Origin: Chryseobacterium caseinilyticum | Lineage (GTDB): Bacteria; Bacteroidota; Bacteroidia; Flavobacteriales; Weeksellaceae | Assembly: GCF_014837145.1 (NCBI RefSeq) | Contig: NZ_JACYFS010000004.1 | Coordinates: forward strand, 248,001 to 312,000 | Reading direction: 5' to 3' | DNA: 64,000 bases | Part shown: positions 42,397 to 51,540 of the stretch, in pieces | Numbering within the stretch: the stretch's first letter is position 1 | Layout: every line of letters starts with the position of its first letter | The notes under the pieces: model-generated | Seen by the model: the letters and a program-made list of their open reading frames with translations, nothing else | What the model was told of the DNA's origin: nothing | The model's database searches: none | Program-made: the position numbers and the translations under genes

Positions 42397-42837
42397 ATGA
42401 AAAAAGCTGAAACAAAAATGCAGTCTAAAAATTTAACCTGTACCGAAGAAGTACGCGTCCGGTTCAACGAGACAGACCCGCTGGGAATCGTCTGGCACGG
42501 GCATTACATTGTGTATTTTGAGGACGGAAGAGAAGCTTTCGGAAGACAGCACGGTTTAACCTACCTCGACATTCAGAAAGCCGGATTTGTAACGCCGATT
42601 GTGAAAAGTACGTGCGAGCATTTTCTTCCCTTGAAATATGGAGAAACATTCAACATTGTAACGACTTTCATCAATTCTGTTTCGGCAAAACTAATTTATA
42701 AATACGAGATTTTTAATCAGCAGAATCTATTGGTTTGCAGTGGAGAAACCATTCAGGTTTTTCTGGATTCTGAAAATAATTTATGCCTGTACAATCCCGA
42801 GTTTTTTCAGGCTTGGAAAGATAAAATGGGATTATAG
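42397..42837 (+). CDS. Acyl-CoA/ACP thioesterase, YbgC-like hot-dog
   Basis: A 146-residue hot-dog thioesterase of the YbgC type. Family signature VRFNETDPLGIVWHGHYIVYFEDGREAF carries the likely catalytic Asp27 and the HGHY turn. It could release or edit acyl chains from ACP in the pigment pathway, or supply acyl groups. It is 45 bases upstream of a ketosynthase gene in the same direction, which fits a pathway role. A later in-frame Met (residue 8, MQSKNLTC) is another possible start. Confidence 0.83.
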   Translation: MKKAETKMQSKNLTCTEEVRVRFNETDPLGIVWHGHYIVYFEDGREAFGRQHGLTYLDIQKAGFVTPIVKSTCEHFLPLKYGETFNIVTTFINSVSAKLIYKYEIFNQQNLLVCSGETIQVFLDSENNLCLYNPEFFQAWKDKMGL

Positions 42838-42882
42838 TCGGCTTTTGGCTTTTCAAAAAAGATTCAAAAATTTTAGTAATTA

Positions 42883-44016
42883 ATGAACAAAGAAATTTAC
42901 ATTACAGATTATAACTGCGTCACGCCTTTAGGTTTTGATGTGGAAGCAAACTGGAACGCACTTTTGGAAGGAAAATCCGGCGTGGCTTTGCATAAAATTA
43001 TCGATAATCACGAAGCTTTCTTTGTTTCTAAAATTGATTCTGAGAAACTAGAAGAGAAATTTAATAAACACTTCGACAATCAGAATTTCACAAGACTTGA
43101 AAAAATGTTTTTGCTCAGTCTGAAACCTTTGATAGAAAGACATTCGATTTCAGATGACACTGCTTTTATTCTTTCAACAACAAAAGGAAATATCAGTTTA
43201 TTAAAAAAAGAAAACACTTTGCCGGAAGGTGTTTATCTTTCAAAATTAGCTCAAAAACTGGCAGTTTTTTTTGGATTTAAAACCAAACCGATTGTCGTTT
43301 CCAATGCTTGTGTTTCTGGTGTGATGGCGATTTCTGTGGCAAAAAATATGATTCAGGCAGAAAAATACAAAGACGCTTTTGTCGTTGCGGGTGATGAGAT
43401 CTCTGAGTTTGTAATTTCTGGTTTCAATTCTTTTCAGGCGATTGGAAGCGAACCCTGCAAACCTTACGACAAAAACCGAAATGGAATTAATCTGGGCGAA
43501 GCAACTGCAAGTGTTTACATCACTTCAGAATTAAATCAGAAAGAAAAATTTAAGTTTAAAATTCTGGGCGACTCAGGCATTAACGATGCCAACCACATTT
43601 CCGGACCATCAAGAACCGGCGACGGATTGTTTGCCAGCGTACAAAATGCGATGAAAGAGGCGAAAGTTTCTTCAGACCAAATCGATTTTATTTCCGCTCA
43701 CGGAACGGCAACCCTTTACAACGACGAAATGGAAGCCATCGCCTTCAACAGAATGAATTTGCAAAATGTTCCTCTTAACAGTATGAAAGGATATTACGGA
43801 CATTGTCTGGGCGCATCAGGTTTATTGGAAAGCATTATTTCTATGGAATCGGCTCTGAAAAACACTTTAATTCCATCCAAAAATTTTGAAGAAATGGGCG
43901 TTTCTCAGGATTTGAATATTATAACAGAAAATCAGTCGGCAGAAATTAAATATATTTTGAAAACGGCTTCTGGTTTTGGTGGATGTAATGCGGCCATTGT
44001 TTTGGAGAAATGTTAA
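42883..44016 (+). CDS. Beta-ketoacyl synthase (KAS I/II type), flexirubin polyene
   Basis: A 377-residue elongating ketosynthase. It keeps the Cys-His-His triad: Cys143 in [14 protein letters not shown], His273 in [13 protein letters not shown] and His307 in [30 protein letters not shown] is the usual region before the first His. It is shorter than housekeeping FabF (about 410), missing some N-terminal and loop parts. It should elongate the aryl-polyene on ACP, probably with a chain-length factor partner. The adjacent half-ketosynthase at 44024 begins eight bases after this stop. Confidence 0.9.
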   Translation: MNKEIYITDYNCVTPLGFDVEANWNALLEGKSGVALHKIIDNHEAFFVSKIDSEKLEEKFNKHFDNQNFTRLEKMFLLSLKPLIERHSISDDTAFILSTTKGNISLLKKENTLPEGVYLSKLAQKLAVFFGFKTKPIVVSNACVSGVMAISVAKNMIQAEKYKDAFVVAGDEISEFVISGFNSFQAIGSEPCKPYDKNRNGINLGEATASVYITSELNQKEKFKFKILGDSGINDANHISGPSRTGDGLFASVQNAMKEAKVSSDQIDFISAHGTATLYNDEMEAIAFNRMNLQNVPLNSMKGYYGHCLGASGLLESIISMESALKNTLIPSKNFEEMGVSQDLNIITENQSAEIKYILKTASGFGGCNAAIVLEKC

Positions 44017-44023
44017 AACTATA

Positions 44024-44566
44024 ATGATGAAGAAAACAGACATCTGCACCATAGAAAACTCAAAAATAATCCTCAATGACCAAATTATTTTTGAATCCGA
44101 AACCGAAAATTTCTCAGACTTTGCAAAAGAAGCTTACAAAACTTTAGAACTGAATTATCCTAAATTTCATAAAATGGATAATCTCAGCAAACTCGCTTTT
44201 CTTGCATCCGAAATGATTCTGAAAAACGATGACCACAGCAATACCGCATTGGTTTTTGCCAACAAATCCTCAAGCCTTGACACCGATTTTAAATATCAGG
44301 AAAGCATTAATTCTCAGGACAATTATTTCCCGAGTCCTGCAGTTTTTGTGTACACTTTACCTAATATTTGCGTCGGCGAAATCAGCATCAAACATAAAAT
44401 GCAGACCGAAAATGCTTTTTTCGTCTTGGATAAATTTGATAAAGAATTTTTGAATTCATACGCGGCACAGATTCTGCAATCAGGGAAAGCTGAAAAAGTC
44501 TTGTGTGGCTGGGTCGAACTATATCAGGAAAGTTATAAAGCTTTTGTATATTTGCTGAGTTTGTAA
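44024..44566 (+). CDS. Half-length ketosynthase-like protein, no catalytic triad
   Basis: A 180-residue protein, start set at the ATGATGAAG right after the ketosynthase stop (the longer frame runs into that gene). It resembles only the N-terminal half of a ketosynthase: [66 protein letters not shown]. The section after this (residues 120-180) ends without any GHG or GH motifs, and there is no Cys in a proper nucleophile elbow. It is probably structural, for instance as a partner for a full ketosynthase. It appears intact, with a normal start and stop. Confidence 0.72.
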   Translation: MMKKTDICTIENSKIILNDQIIFESETENFSDFAKEAYKTLELNYPKFHKMDNLSKLAFLASEMILKNDDHSNTALVFANKSSSLDTDFKYQESINSQDNYFPSPAVFVYTLPNICVGEISIKHKMQTENAFFVLDKFDKEFLNSYAAQILQSGKAEKVLCGWVELYQESYKAFVYLLSL

Positions 44567-44707
44567 AAAAAATTAGATTATTGAATACTTGGTAGTTTAT
44601 CAAACAAATCTAAGTTTAAAGTAGTCGAATCTGACCACTTTAGAATGGAAGTAATTTGCCGAATTTATCACTTCAAATTTTTGAATTTTTCGTGAAATAA
44701 TTAAAGT

Positions 44708-45082
44708 ATGAATAGAGATTCTAAAATTTTATTGAAAAATAATTTAGTTAATTTTATCAAATTTTTTTTTGAAGTTGATATAAATCTATTTACAAAATTT
44801 TTGATTGAAGTTGACGAAAGCGAAAAAATAGATTGGTCAAAGCAACCATCAGGATTAATGCTTACTTTTTTAAGCGTAACAAATAATAAGAATAACAAAT
44901 TAGAAATAGAATTAATAATTGAACTTTTAACAACTGATAGAAATGAAATCCCTATATGGATTAAGGTTATAGAAGTTGAAAAAGCTAAAATTTACAAATT
45001 AATAATTTGTAAAAGATTTAGAAAGAAAAAAGTTGTTGAAGAATGGCATAGAAACTCAGATTTTTATCCATTTATAATATAA
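44708..45082 (+). CDS. Hypothetical AT-rich orphan protein
   Basis: A 124-residue protein not recognised. It is rich in Lys, Ile, Asn and Phe, and the gene is visibly more AT-rich than its neighbours. There are no signal peptide, TM helix or known motifs; IDWSKQPSGLMLTFLSVTNNKNNKLEIELIIELL suggests a small alpha plus beta fold. Gaps of about 140 and 50 bases surround it. Its composition and position between ketosynthase and ACP genes suggest a late arrival in the cluster. Confidence 0.55.
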   Translation: MNRDSKILLKNNLVNFIKFFFEVDINLFTKFLIEVDESEKIDWSKQPSGLMLTFLSVTNNKNNKLEIELIIELLTTDRNEIPIWIKVIEVEKAKIYKLIICKRFRKKKVVEEWHRNSDFYPFII

Positions 45083-45132
45083 TTACAAACAGTATCAATT
45101 ATTATTTAATACTGATAAATTAAAAATAAATT

Positions 45133-45390
45133 ATGAGCGATTTAAAATTAGAATTAAAAAACAAAATCATAGAAGTTCTTAATCTTGAGGACGTTGCAGT
45201 AGAAGAAATCAAAGATACAGACCCACTTTTCGGTGGAGGTCTTGGTTTGGATTCTATCGACGCTTTGGAATTAATCGTACTTCTCGACAAAGACTACGGA
45301 ATCAAATTGTCTGACCCGAAAAAAGGAAAAGAAATCTTCCAGTCTATCGAAGTGATGGCAAAATACATCGAAGAAAACAGAACAAAATAA
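45133..45390 (+). CDS. Acyl carrier protein (pigment cluster, plus arm)
   Basis: An 85-residue acyl carrier protein carrying the phosphopantetheine site at Ser41 in GLGLDSIDALEL. The ACP fold is normal (four helices; acidic second helix DSIDALELIVLLDKDYGI). It should carry the growing aryl-polyene or the alkyl chain for the resorcinol half. The neighbouring ketosynthases are its partners. There is a second, rather different ACP in the minus arm (58665), which suggests each arm or half of the molecule may use its own carrier. Confidence 0.95.
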   Translation: MSDLKLELKNKIIEVLNLEDVAVEEIKDTDPLFGGGLGLDSIDALELIVLLDKDYGIKLSDPKKGKEIFQSIEVMAKYIEENRTK

Positions 45391-45392
45391 TT

Positions 45393-45463
45393 CAATCTAA
45401 CAATGTATCAATCTAGCAATGTACCAATATTGTTACACTGTTAAATTGATGCATTGGTACATT
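45393..45463 (+). repeat. Repeat 3' of the ACP gene, plus-arm copy
   Basis: The sequence includes AACAATGTATCAATC, CAATGTACCAAT and TGTTACACTGTTAAATT. It contains an 11-bp perfect hairpin (45418-45428 with 45453-45463). A related stretch in the same orientation relative to transcription follows the other ACP gene (58572-58655). Confidence 0.6.
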
Positions 45464-45471
45464 ATAAAAGG

Positions 45472-46668
45472 ATGAGTCAAAAAATTGCCATTACAGGGAT
45501 GGGCATCATTTCCTCCATTGGTAACAATGTCGGGGAAAATTTTATTTCGTTGACGACCGGTAAACACGGCATTTCAGACATCGAACTGTTTGAAACACGC
45601 CACGCCGGAAGCATCAAAACCGGCGAGATAAAATTGTCTAATGAAGAACTTGTGCAGAAACTTCAGTTGGATGAAGATAACAATGTTACAAGAACCGCTT
45701 TGTTGGGAATGGTGGCAGCAAAAGAAGCGGTAGAAAGCGCCGGAATTTCAGACATTAACGAATATAAAACCGGACTCATTTCCTCCACCAGCGTGGGCGG
45801 AATGGACATCACCGAAAAGTATTTCTACATCTACGAAGATTTCCCTGAAAAGCAAAAATATATCGACGCTCACGATGCCGGAAATTCATCTTTGGCAATT
45901 GCAGAATTGTTAGGTCTGAAAGGAATGGTTTCTACCATCAGCACGGCCTGTTCGTCTGCAGCAAATGCAATTATGATGGGCGCAAAACTCATCAAAAATG
46001 GCGTTCTTGACCGAGTGATTGTCGGCGGAACAGATTCACTTTCGAAGTTTACTTTGAATGGTTTTAATACGCTGATGATTCTCACAGATTCTTACAACAC
46101 GCCTTTCGACAACGACAGAAAAGGTCTGAACTTGGGTGAAGCAGCCGCTTTCCTTGTTTTGGAATCTGATGAAGTTGTCAAAAAAGAAAATAAAAAAGTC
46201 CTCGCTTATCTTTCCGGTTATGGAAATGCCAACGATGCGCATCACCAGACCGCTTCTTCGGAAAACGGACAAGGTGCTTTTTTAGCAATGGAAAAAGCTT
46301 TGAAAGTTTCAGGTTTAGATAAAGAAAACATCGATTACATCAACGTTCACGGTACCGCAACTCCGAATAATGATTTGTCTGAAGGCATTGCAATGATTCG
46401 GATTTTTGGTAAGAATCAGGTTCCGGAATTCAGCTCTACGAAAGCATTTACCGGTCATACGTTGGCGGCGGCGGCGGGAATTGAAGCCGTTTATTCGATT
46501 TTGGCAATGCAGAACAATGTGATTTTTCCAAATTTAAATTTCAAAACAAAAATGGAAGAATTTGATTTGACGCCGGTTACCGAACTGAAAGAAAAAAATA
46601 TCAACCACGTACTATCCAACTCATTTGGATTTGGCGGAAACTGTTCAACTTTAATTTTTTCTAAATAA
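45472..46668 (+). CDS. Beta-ketoacyl synthase (FabF-like), flexirubin polyene
   Basis: A 398-residue ketosynthase with complete triad: Cys160 in ISTACSSAANAIM, His293 in NVHGTATPNND and His329 in AFTGHTLAAAAGIE. The start is at MSQKIAITGMGIISSIG, because the longer frame begins inside the repeat hairpin. DRKGLNLGEAAAFLVLE and the C-terminal SNSFGFGGNCSTLIF are typical. It overlaps the next gene by TAATG, pointing to a stoichiometric complex with the chain-length-factor-like protein, as in the ketosynthase:CLF pairs of aryl-polyene systems. It should do the main polyene extension. Confidence 0.93.
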   Translation: MSQKIAITGMGIISSIGNNVGENFISLTTGKHGISDIELFETRHAGSIKTGEIKLSNEELVQKLQLDEDNNVTRTALLGMVAAKEAVESAGISDINEYKTGLISSTSVGGMDITEKYFYIYEDFPEKQKYIDAHDAGNSSLAIAELLGLKGMVSTISTACSSAANAIMMGAKLIKNGVLDRVIVGGTDSLSKFTLNGFNTLMILTDSYNTPFDNDRKGLNLGEAAAFLVLESDEVVKKENKKVLAYLSGYGNANDAHHQTASSENGQGAFLAMEKALKVSGLDKENIDYINVHGTATPNNDLSEGIAMIRIFGKNQVPEFSSTKAFTGHTLAAAAGIEAVYSILAMQNNVIFPNLNFKTKMEEFDLTPVTELKEKNINHVLSNSFGFGGNCSTLIFSK

Positions 46669-47729
46669 TGAGTGCGGTTTACATCAACAGTGTCGCCTGC
46701 ATCTCGGTTCAGGACACTTTAAACGAAAATTTTTTCGACACTTTAAAACCTGAAAATTCAGTTCAGATTTTAAAAGCCATCGAGCCCAATTATAAAGAAT
46801 TCATTCCGCCAGCGATGAGCCGGAGAATGTCTAAAATAGTAAAAATGAGCTCCGTAGCTTCTACAAAAGCGTTACAGGAAGCAGGAATTGAAAAACCCGA
46901 TTCCATCATAGTTGGAACCGGAATGGGCTGTTCTCAGGATTCTGAAAAGTTCCTGAAAAATGTTTTGGAAAACAATGAAGAATTTCTGACGCCAACTTTT
47001 TTCATCCAATCTACACACAACACAGTTTCCGGGCAAATTGCTCTGGGATTGCAATGTCACGGCTATAATTTCACGTACGTCAACAGTTCATCTTCACTCG
47101 AATTTTCAATGCTGGATGCTAAACTTCAGATTTTGGATGGTGAGGCAGAAAATGTTTTAGTAGGTTCAACGGACGAACAAACGGAAAGAACGATGGAGCT
47201 CTATAAATTGAGTAATTCCATTAAAAAAGAAGAAAATCTTCCGGTTGATTATTTAAATTCAACGACGGAAGGTGTGATTTGGGGCGAAGGCTCAAGCTTT
47301 TTTGTTTTAGGAAAAGACAAAACTGAAGCTTCTTATGCACAATTAAAAGATATTCAAATTGTTAACTCATTAGAACTTAATGAAATTCAACCATTCATTG
47401 AAGATTTTTTAATTAAGAATAATTTGAAAAATGAAGAGATTGATGCTGTTATTTTAGGTTTCAGCGGAGATTCAGAATCGGATGTTTATTACAAAAATGC
47501 ATCGGAATTATTTCCAAATTCTTTATTACTTTATTACAAGCATTTGAGTGGAGAATTCAATACTGCTAGTGGTTTTTCAACTTTTATGGCTTGTCAGATT
47601 TTAAAAAATCAGCAGATTCCCGCGGTGATGAAGATTAATGAAGTTGAAAAAGAAAGCATCAAAAATATTCTTCTCTACAATCATTTGGGAGGAATTGACC
47701 ACAGTTTGGTTTTGCTGGAGAAAGCATAA
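46668..47729 (+). CDS. Chain-length-factor-like ketosynthase (no active Cys)
   Basis: A 353-residue ketosynthase-fold protein with the nucleophile missing: the expected Cys region reads YVNSSSSLEFSMLDA (Ser140-Ser143). No GHG or GTAT motif with catalytic His is present; instead ILGFSGDSESD and YKHLSGEFNTASGF stand in those places. PTFFIQSTHNTVSGQIAL is a CLF-like interface segment. It should pair with the FabF-like protein, whose gene overlaps its own by four bases, and set polyene length or shape as ApeC-like partners do. Confidence 0.85.
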   Translation: MSAVYINSVACISVQDTLNENFFDTLKPENSVQILKAIEPNYKEFIPPAMSRRMSKIVKMSSVASTKALQEAGIEKPDSIIVGTGMGCSQDSEKFLKNVLENNEEFLTPTFFIQSTHNTVSGQIALGLQCHGYNFTYVNSSSSLEFSMLDAKLQILDGEAENVLVGSTDEQTERTMELYKLSNSIKKEENLPVDYLNSTTEGVIWGEGSSFFVLGKDKTEASYAQLKDIQIVNSLELNEIQPFIEDFLIKNNLKNEEIDAVILGFSGDSESDVYYKNASELFPNSLLLYYKHLSGEFNTASGFSTFMACQILKNQQIPAVMKINEVEKESIKNILLYNHLGGIDHSLVLLEKA

Positions 47730-47780
47730 AAAAACAACAGATAAAACTGTTCAAATAAAAAACACAAAAACAAAGGTGAA

Positions 47781-49547
47781 ATGTCACACAGAATTTACAT
47801 TTACAATGCATCAAACCCATCGGATGCCAGTGAAAGTGATGTAATGATGGTAGAATGGGGCTATGACGTCCCTCTGCTTCTTCAAAGTCTCTTCACGGAT
47901 GAAGGTTTTGTTGCAGGAAATATTTACAATAACCACACAGAGCCTGATAATTTCGGGCTTTATTTTGATGCCCAAGCTGGTATTGAAAATTTTAAAAAGC
48001 TCTATCAGTTTTTAGAAAATTCAAATCTAATTGATGATTTCGAAAAATTTTCGGAGGCCAAAGAGAATTTATTCAATTATCTTGACAAGCTGAAGCAACC
48101 CTATTTTCATATCGATGCATGGGATGTTTTCAATATGAGCGATGTTTCGCATGAGGAACAGGCACAGCAGCTTTTAAAAGATATTCAACAGAATAATAAC
48201 GTTTTTCATCAGGCTATCGAAGCTAATGATGCGACTTTGCTGGATGTAAAGCAATTTACCCGTGAATCAACTTTAGGATTTAGCAGTTTCAGGGAACTTT
48301 TGAATTATGTGGACTACGATTATGGTTGGGAACATATCTGGCAGGAAAATATCGAGCTTAATCAAGTGGAAATTTTCGAAGAAAATGAACTTTGGGGACT
48401 TAAAGATGAAAATGGAAATGTACTAATTCAGCCGATTTATAACGAATTTTATGCGTATGATTACTATTCAGACCTTGCCGTTGTTGTGAAAAACGAAAAG
48501 TATGGCTATGTAGATAAGCGAGGTGAAGAGATTACTCCCTTAATTTTTGATGATGCGTACGATTTCGAAATTTCTACAACAGCCATTGTAAAGACGGGCG
48601 AAAAATTTGGACTGATAAATTTGAAAGGTAAAGTTGTTCTCGAGCCTTTGTATGAAGAAATGATTTTTTTGGAAAATGACGGCAACAACGAAATTTTCAC
48701 TGCAAAACTCAACGACAAATACGGCCTGATTACATCTAACGGCGAAGTGAAAATTGATTTTATATCCGACAATCCGTTTGAATCTAAAACGAGTTATTTC
48801 ATCACAAAAGTAAATGGGCAAAAGGCGCACAAAATCTTCACCAGAAATTTTGTCTACGTTGGGGATTATCCAGAAAATGCACTTGAAGGATTGAGCCATA
48901 ATCACATTTTGGTAAAGCCTCACAAAAACCAGCAGAAACACAAAATATTTGATGCTAAAGGAAATCTTTTGGTGGATGACTTTGATAAAATCGTTAGAAC
49001 AGACTATCTTCCCGAAGCTTTGGTCATCCTTAAGAACAAAAAGAAAGCTCTTTTACATCTCGCAACAGGTGACTTGCGTTTAGATTTTGAATATGACCAG
49101 ATTTCGGAGATGGTAATCCTGAGCAATAGTTTGGACTCAGATAAAATCCTTAAGGTAGAAAAAGATGGTTTGCTTGGTGTAATAGATTCTGGTGTTCCAG
49201 ATGGATGGATTGTTGAAATGGGAAATTATAATGACGCCCTGTTTTTATCTAAAAATATTTATGCTTTACGAAGAGGCGATTTCTGGGCTCTAAAATATTT
49301 GAATGAAGATGAGCCATTAACTTTTGAATATGATTTAATTTGCAGAAAGCCTTTATATGATAGCGTTGCATACGCATTTTATGGCAATGATGTTTATGTT
49401 GTAAAAGAAGATGGTTTGGAGTTTGCAAATGCTTACGAGGTTTTGGAGGATGTTAAAGACGATTATTCAATATACTATTTTGATGCATTTGCAAAAAGGA
49501 AATTGTCTGAATACGTGAAAAGAGAAATTGGCGAACAGCCAGATTAA
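47781..49547 (+). CDS. WG-repeat protein
   Basis: A 588-residue protein with an N-terminal DUF-like domain (SHRIYIYNASNPSDASESDVMMVEWGYDVPLLLQSLF) and a middle region of WG beta repeats: LWGLKDENGNVLIQPIYNEF, YGYVDKRGEEITPLIFDDAY, FGLINLKGKVVLEPLYEE, YGLITSNGEVKIDF (about residues 205-335). The last third has weaker repeats. WG repeats are binding modules with no single function. There is no signal peptide or TM region. The gene is in the same direction as the pigment genes, but such proteins are not usual there, so it may be a passenger. Confidence 0.82.
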   Translation: MSHRIYIYNASNPSDASESDVMMVEWGYDVPLLLQSLFTDEGFVAGNIYNNHTEPDNFGLYFDAQAGIENFKKLYQFLENSNLIDDFEKFSEAKENLFNYLDKLKQPYFHIDAWDVFNMSDVSHEEQAQQLLKDIQQNNNVFHQAIEANDATLLDVKQFTRESTLGFSSFRELLNYVDYDYGWEHIWQENIELNQVEIFEENELWGLKDENGNVLIQPIYNEFYAYDYYSDLAVVVKNEKYGYVDKRGEEITPLIFDDAYDFEISTTAIVKTGEKFGLINLKGKVVLEPLYEEMIFLENDGNNEIFTAKLNDKYGLITSNGEVKIDFISDNPFESKTSYFITKVNGQKAHKIFTRNFVYVGDYPENALEGLSHNHILVKPHKNQQKHKIFDAKGNLLVDDFDKIVRTDYLPEALVILKNKKKALLHLATGDLRLDFEYDQISEMVILSNSLDSDKILKVEKDGLLGVIDSGVPDGWIVEMGNYNDALFLSKNIYALRRGDFWALKYLNEDEPLTFEYDLICRKPLYDSVAYAFYGNDVYVVKEDGLEFANAYEVLEDVKDDYSIYYFDAFAKRKLSEYVKREIGEQPD

Positions 49548-49561
49548 CTGATAATTTAAAA

Positions 49562-50311
49562 ATGAAGCACTACCCATTTATCATCTTCTATCTTTTCCTG
49601 AATGCCGTCGTTTACGCATTTCAGGGAACGATTTGGGTTTATATCTTCTGTTTCATCCTATTCTCTGCAATCGTAATCTATGGTTCGTTTGACATTCAGT
49701 TGGGATATTTTGTTAACAGTTTTACTCATAAACGAACAAAAATCAAAGAAGTTGCTTTGACTTTCGATGACGGACCGACAGAATTCACTCCGAAATTTTT
49801 AGATATTTTAAAAGAAAATAACGTCAAAGCCACCTTTTTCTGCATCGGAAAACAGATTGAAAAATATCCTGAAACTTTCCAGAGAATTATTGCGGAAGGT
49901 CATACAATTGGAAATCACACTTTTTCACATTCCAATAATACCGGATTTTTATCGACTTCAAAAATGATTGAGGAAATTGAAAAATGCGATGAAGTGATGT
50001 TGAAAATTGGCAGTTTTAAAACCGATTTGTACCGTCCACCTTTCGGCGTAACCAATCCGAATATCGCAAAAGCCATTAAGAAAACAAATAAAAAAAGCAT
50101 CGGCTGGAATGTCCGTTCACTGGACACGGTGATTACGGATGAGAAGAAAATTTTAAAGAAAGTAAAAAGAAATTTACAAAAAGGAAGCATTATCCTGCTT
50201 CACGACACTTCTGAGAAAACGTACAATGTTTTGGTTGAATTATTGTTATTTTTGGAGCGTGAAAAATATTCAACTTTCACCATTGATTCAATCATTAAAT
50301 CAGAAAAATAA
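49562..50311 (+). CDS. Polysaccharide deacetylase (NodB homology domain)
   Basis: A 249-residue protein with two N-terminal membrane helices (residues 5-50) and a NodB deacetylase domain. Metal and catalytic residues are intact: LTFDDGP (Asp69, Asp70), HTIGNHTFSH (His119, His123), then YRPPFGVTN and a C-terminal IILLHDTSEKT. Such enzymes remove N- or O-acetyl groups from glycans or other acylated molecules. It starts 14 bases after the WG-repeat gene and ends at the LolA-like start (ATAAATG). Deacetylases of this type occur in flexirubin clusters; the true substrate is unknown. Confidence 0.88.
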   Translation: MKHYPFIIFYLFLNAVVYAFQGTIWVYIFCFILFSAIVIYGSFDIQLGYFVNSFTHKRTKIKEVALTFDDGPTEFTPKFLDILKENNVKATFFCIGKQIEKYPETFQRIIAEGHTIGNHTFSHSNNTGFLSTSKMIEEIEKCDEVMLKIGSFKTDLYRPPFGVTNPNIAKAIKKTNKKSIGWNVRSLDTVITDEKKILKKVKRNLQKGSIILLHDTSEKTYNVLVELLLFLEREKYSTFTIDSIIKSEK

Positions 50312-50938
50312 ATGTTTAAAAATATAGCTTTCTTCGCCTTTTTATTACTTTCAGGTTTTGTTTTTGCCCAAACTACAGCAATGACGAGTGCCGAATCCAA
50401 AGCATTTGTGACAAAAATTTCTGCCGAAACGAAGGAAATTAAAACTTTACAAAGCGATTTCGTTCAGACAAAAAAAATGGATTTTTTAGATAAAAACATT
50501 GTCACACAAGGGAAAATGTCTTTAAAATCACCAAATACACTGAGCTGGAAATACACAAAACCTTATCAGTACAGCATTATCTTTAAGGAAAACAAAATTT
50601 TCATCAACGACCAAGGGAAAAAATCTTCGGTTGATGCAAAGAGCAAAACTTTTGAAAAAATAAATAAACTGATTGTAGGAAGCTCAAACGGAAAAATGTT
50701 CAGCGACCCTGAATTTTCTGTGGTTTATATGAAAAATTCAAGTTCAAATATCGCGAAATTCACCCCGAAATCTGCGCAGTTGCTGAAATACATTAAGCAA
50801 ATCGAACTTCATTTTCCTAAAAATCAGTCGACGGTTTCGCAGGTGAATATGACTGAGGCTTCAGGAGATACAACGAATATTGTTTTTAAAAACACCAAAA
50901 TCAATGCGCCGATTCCTGCTTCTGAGTTTTCTTTATAG
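50312..50938 (+). CDS. LolA-like periplasmic lipoprotein carrier
   Basis: A 208-residue exported protein with signal peptide MFKNIAFFAFLLLSGFVFAQ and the LolA barrel pattern: ISAETKEIKTLQSDFVQTKKMDFLDKNIVTQGKMSLKSPNTLSWKYTKPYQYSIIFKENKIFINDQG. Such LolA-like proteins occur in aryl-polyene clusters (ApeG-type), where they likely bind the greasy product in the periplasm. The start abuts the deacetylase stop and the end overlaps the lipoprotein gene. Because it sits between exporter genes, it is probably dedicated to pigment transport, with the housekeeping LolA encoded elsewhere. Confidence 0.88.
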   Translation: MFKNIAFFAFLLLSGFVFAQTTAMTSAESKAFVTKISAETKEIKTLQSDFVQTKKMDFLDKNIVTQGKMSLKSPNTLSWKYTKPYQYSIIFKENKIFINDQGKKSSVDAKSKTFEKINKLIVGSSNGKMFSDPEFSVVYMKNSSSNIAKFTPKSAQLLKYIKQIELHFPKNQSTVSQVNMTEASGDTTNIVFKNTKINAPIPASEFSL

Positions 50939-51539
50939 TTCATTTTTGTTGCTGATCTTTTCGTGCAGAACGTATCATCTTGCAGATGCAAAACCAATTG
51001 AAAATTCCGAAAAAGTAGTTGAAAATCTGTACTTTTCTTCAAACGAAGATTATGTTTACAAATGCCAAATGGAAGTTTACGGCAACGACATCAGTGGAAT
51101 TCTTATCATTAAAAAAATCTCCGAAACCACGCACAGAGTTGTGATGACCTCAGATTTTGGCAATAAAATGATTGATTTTGAAATCTCTGAAAATGACTTC
51201 AAACTAAATTATGTCTTGGCAGATTTAGACAAAAAAATGGTAATCAATTTTCTAAAAAATGATTTTCAGGAATTATTAAGACAAAAATATCCTGTTGCCG
51301 AAAGTTTTAAAAATGACAACTCAAATATTTTCAGATCAGAATTAAACACGAAAAATTATTACCTGTATTTTAACAAAGAAAATTCTCTTCTCACGCAAAT
51401 TGTTTATACTAAGAACAGAAAGGAAAAGATCAATTTTAGTTTTGAAGCTAAAAAACCTACTTTTGCAGAGGCGATTCATCTTGAACACAAAGATTTTAAG
51501 ATCAATATCAAACTATTTCAAATAACCGAAACAGAATAA
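50904..51539 (+). CDS. Lipoprotein, pigment export partner
   Basis: A 211-residue protein whose start lies 35 bases inside the lolA-like gene, giving the lipoprotein signal MRRFLLLSFLYSSFLLLIFSC with Cys21 after LLIFS. The mature part is mostly beta (YFSSNEDYVYKCQMEVYGNDISGILIIKKI, HRVVMTSDFGNKMIDFEI), like LolB or other lipid-binding half-barrels. The pairing with a LolA-like gene by overlap supports a LolB-like receptor in the outer membrane for the pigment. I cannot see a specific LolB motif, so this is inference. Confidence 0.75.
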   Translation: MRRFLLLSFLYSSFLLLIFSCRTYHLADAKPIENSEKVVENLYFSSNEDYVYKCQMEVYGNDISGILIIKKISETTHRVVMTSDFGNKMIDFEISENDFKLNYVLADLDKKMVINFLKNDFQELLRQKYPVAESFKNDNSNIFRSELNTKNYYLYFNKENSLLTQIVYTKNRKEKINFSFEAKKPTFAEAIHLEHKDFKINIKLFQITETE

Positions 51540-51540
51540 A

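Noticed and set aside
45472..46668. Housekeeping FabF of fatty acid synthesis
   Set aside because: TAATG overlap with a chain-length-factor-like gene and the cluster setting favour a pigment role.
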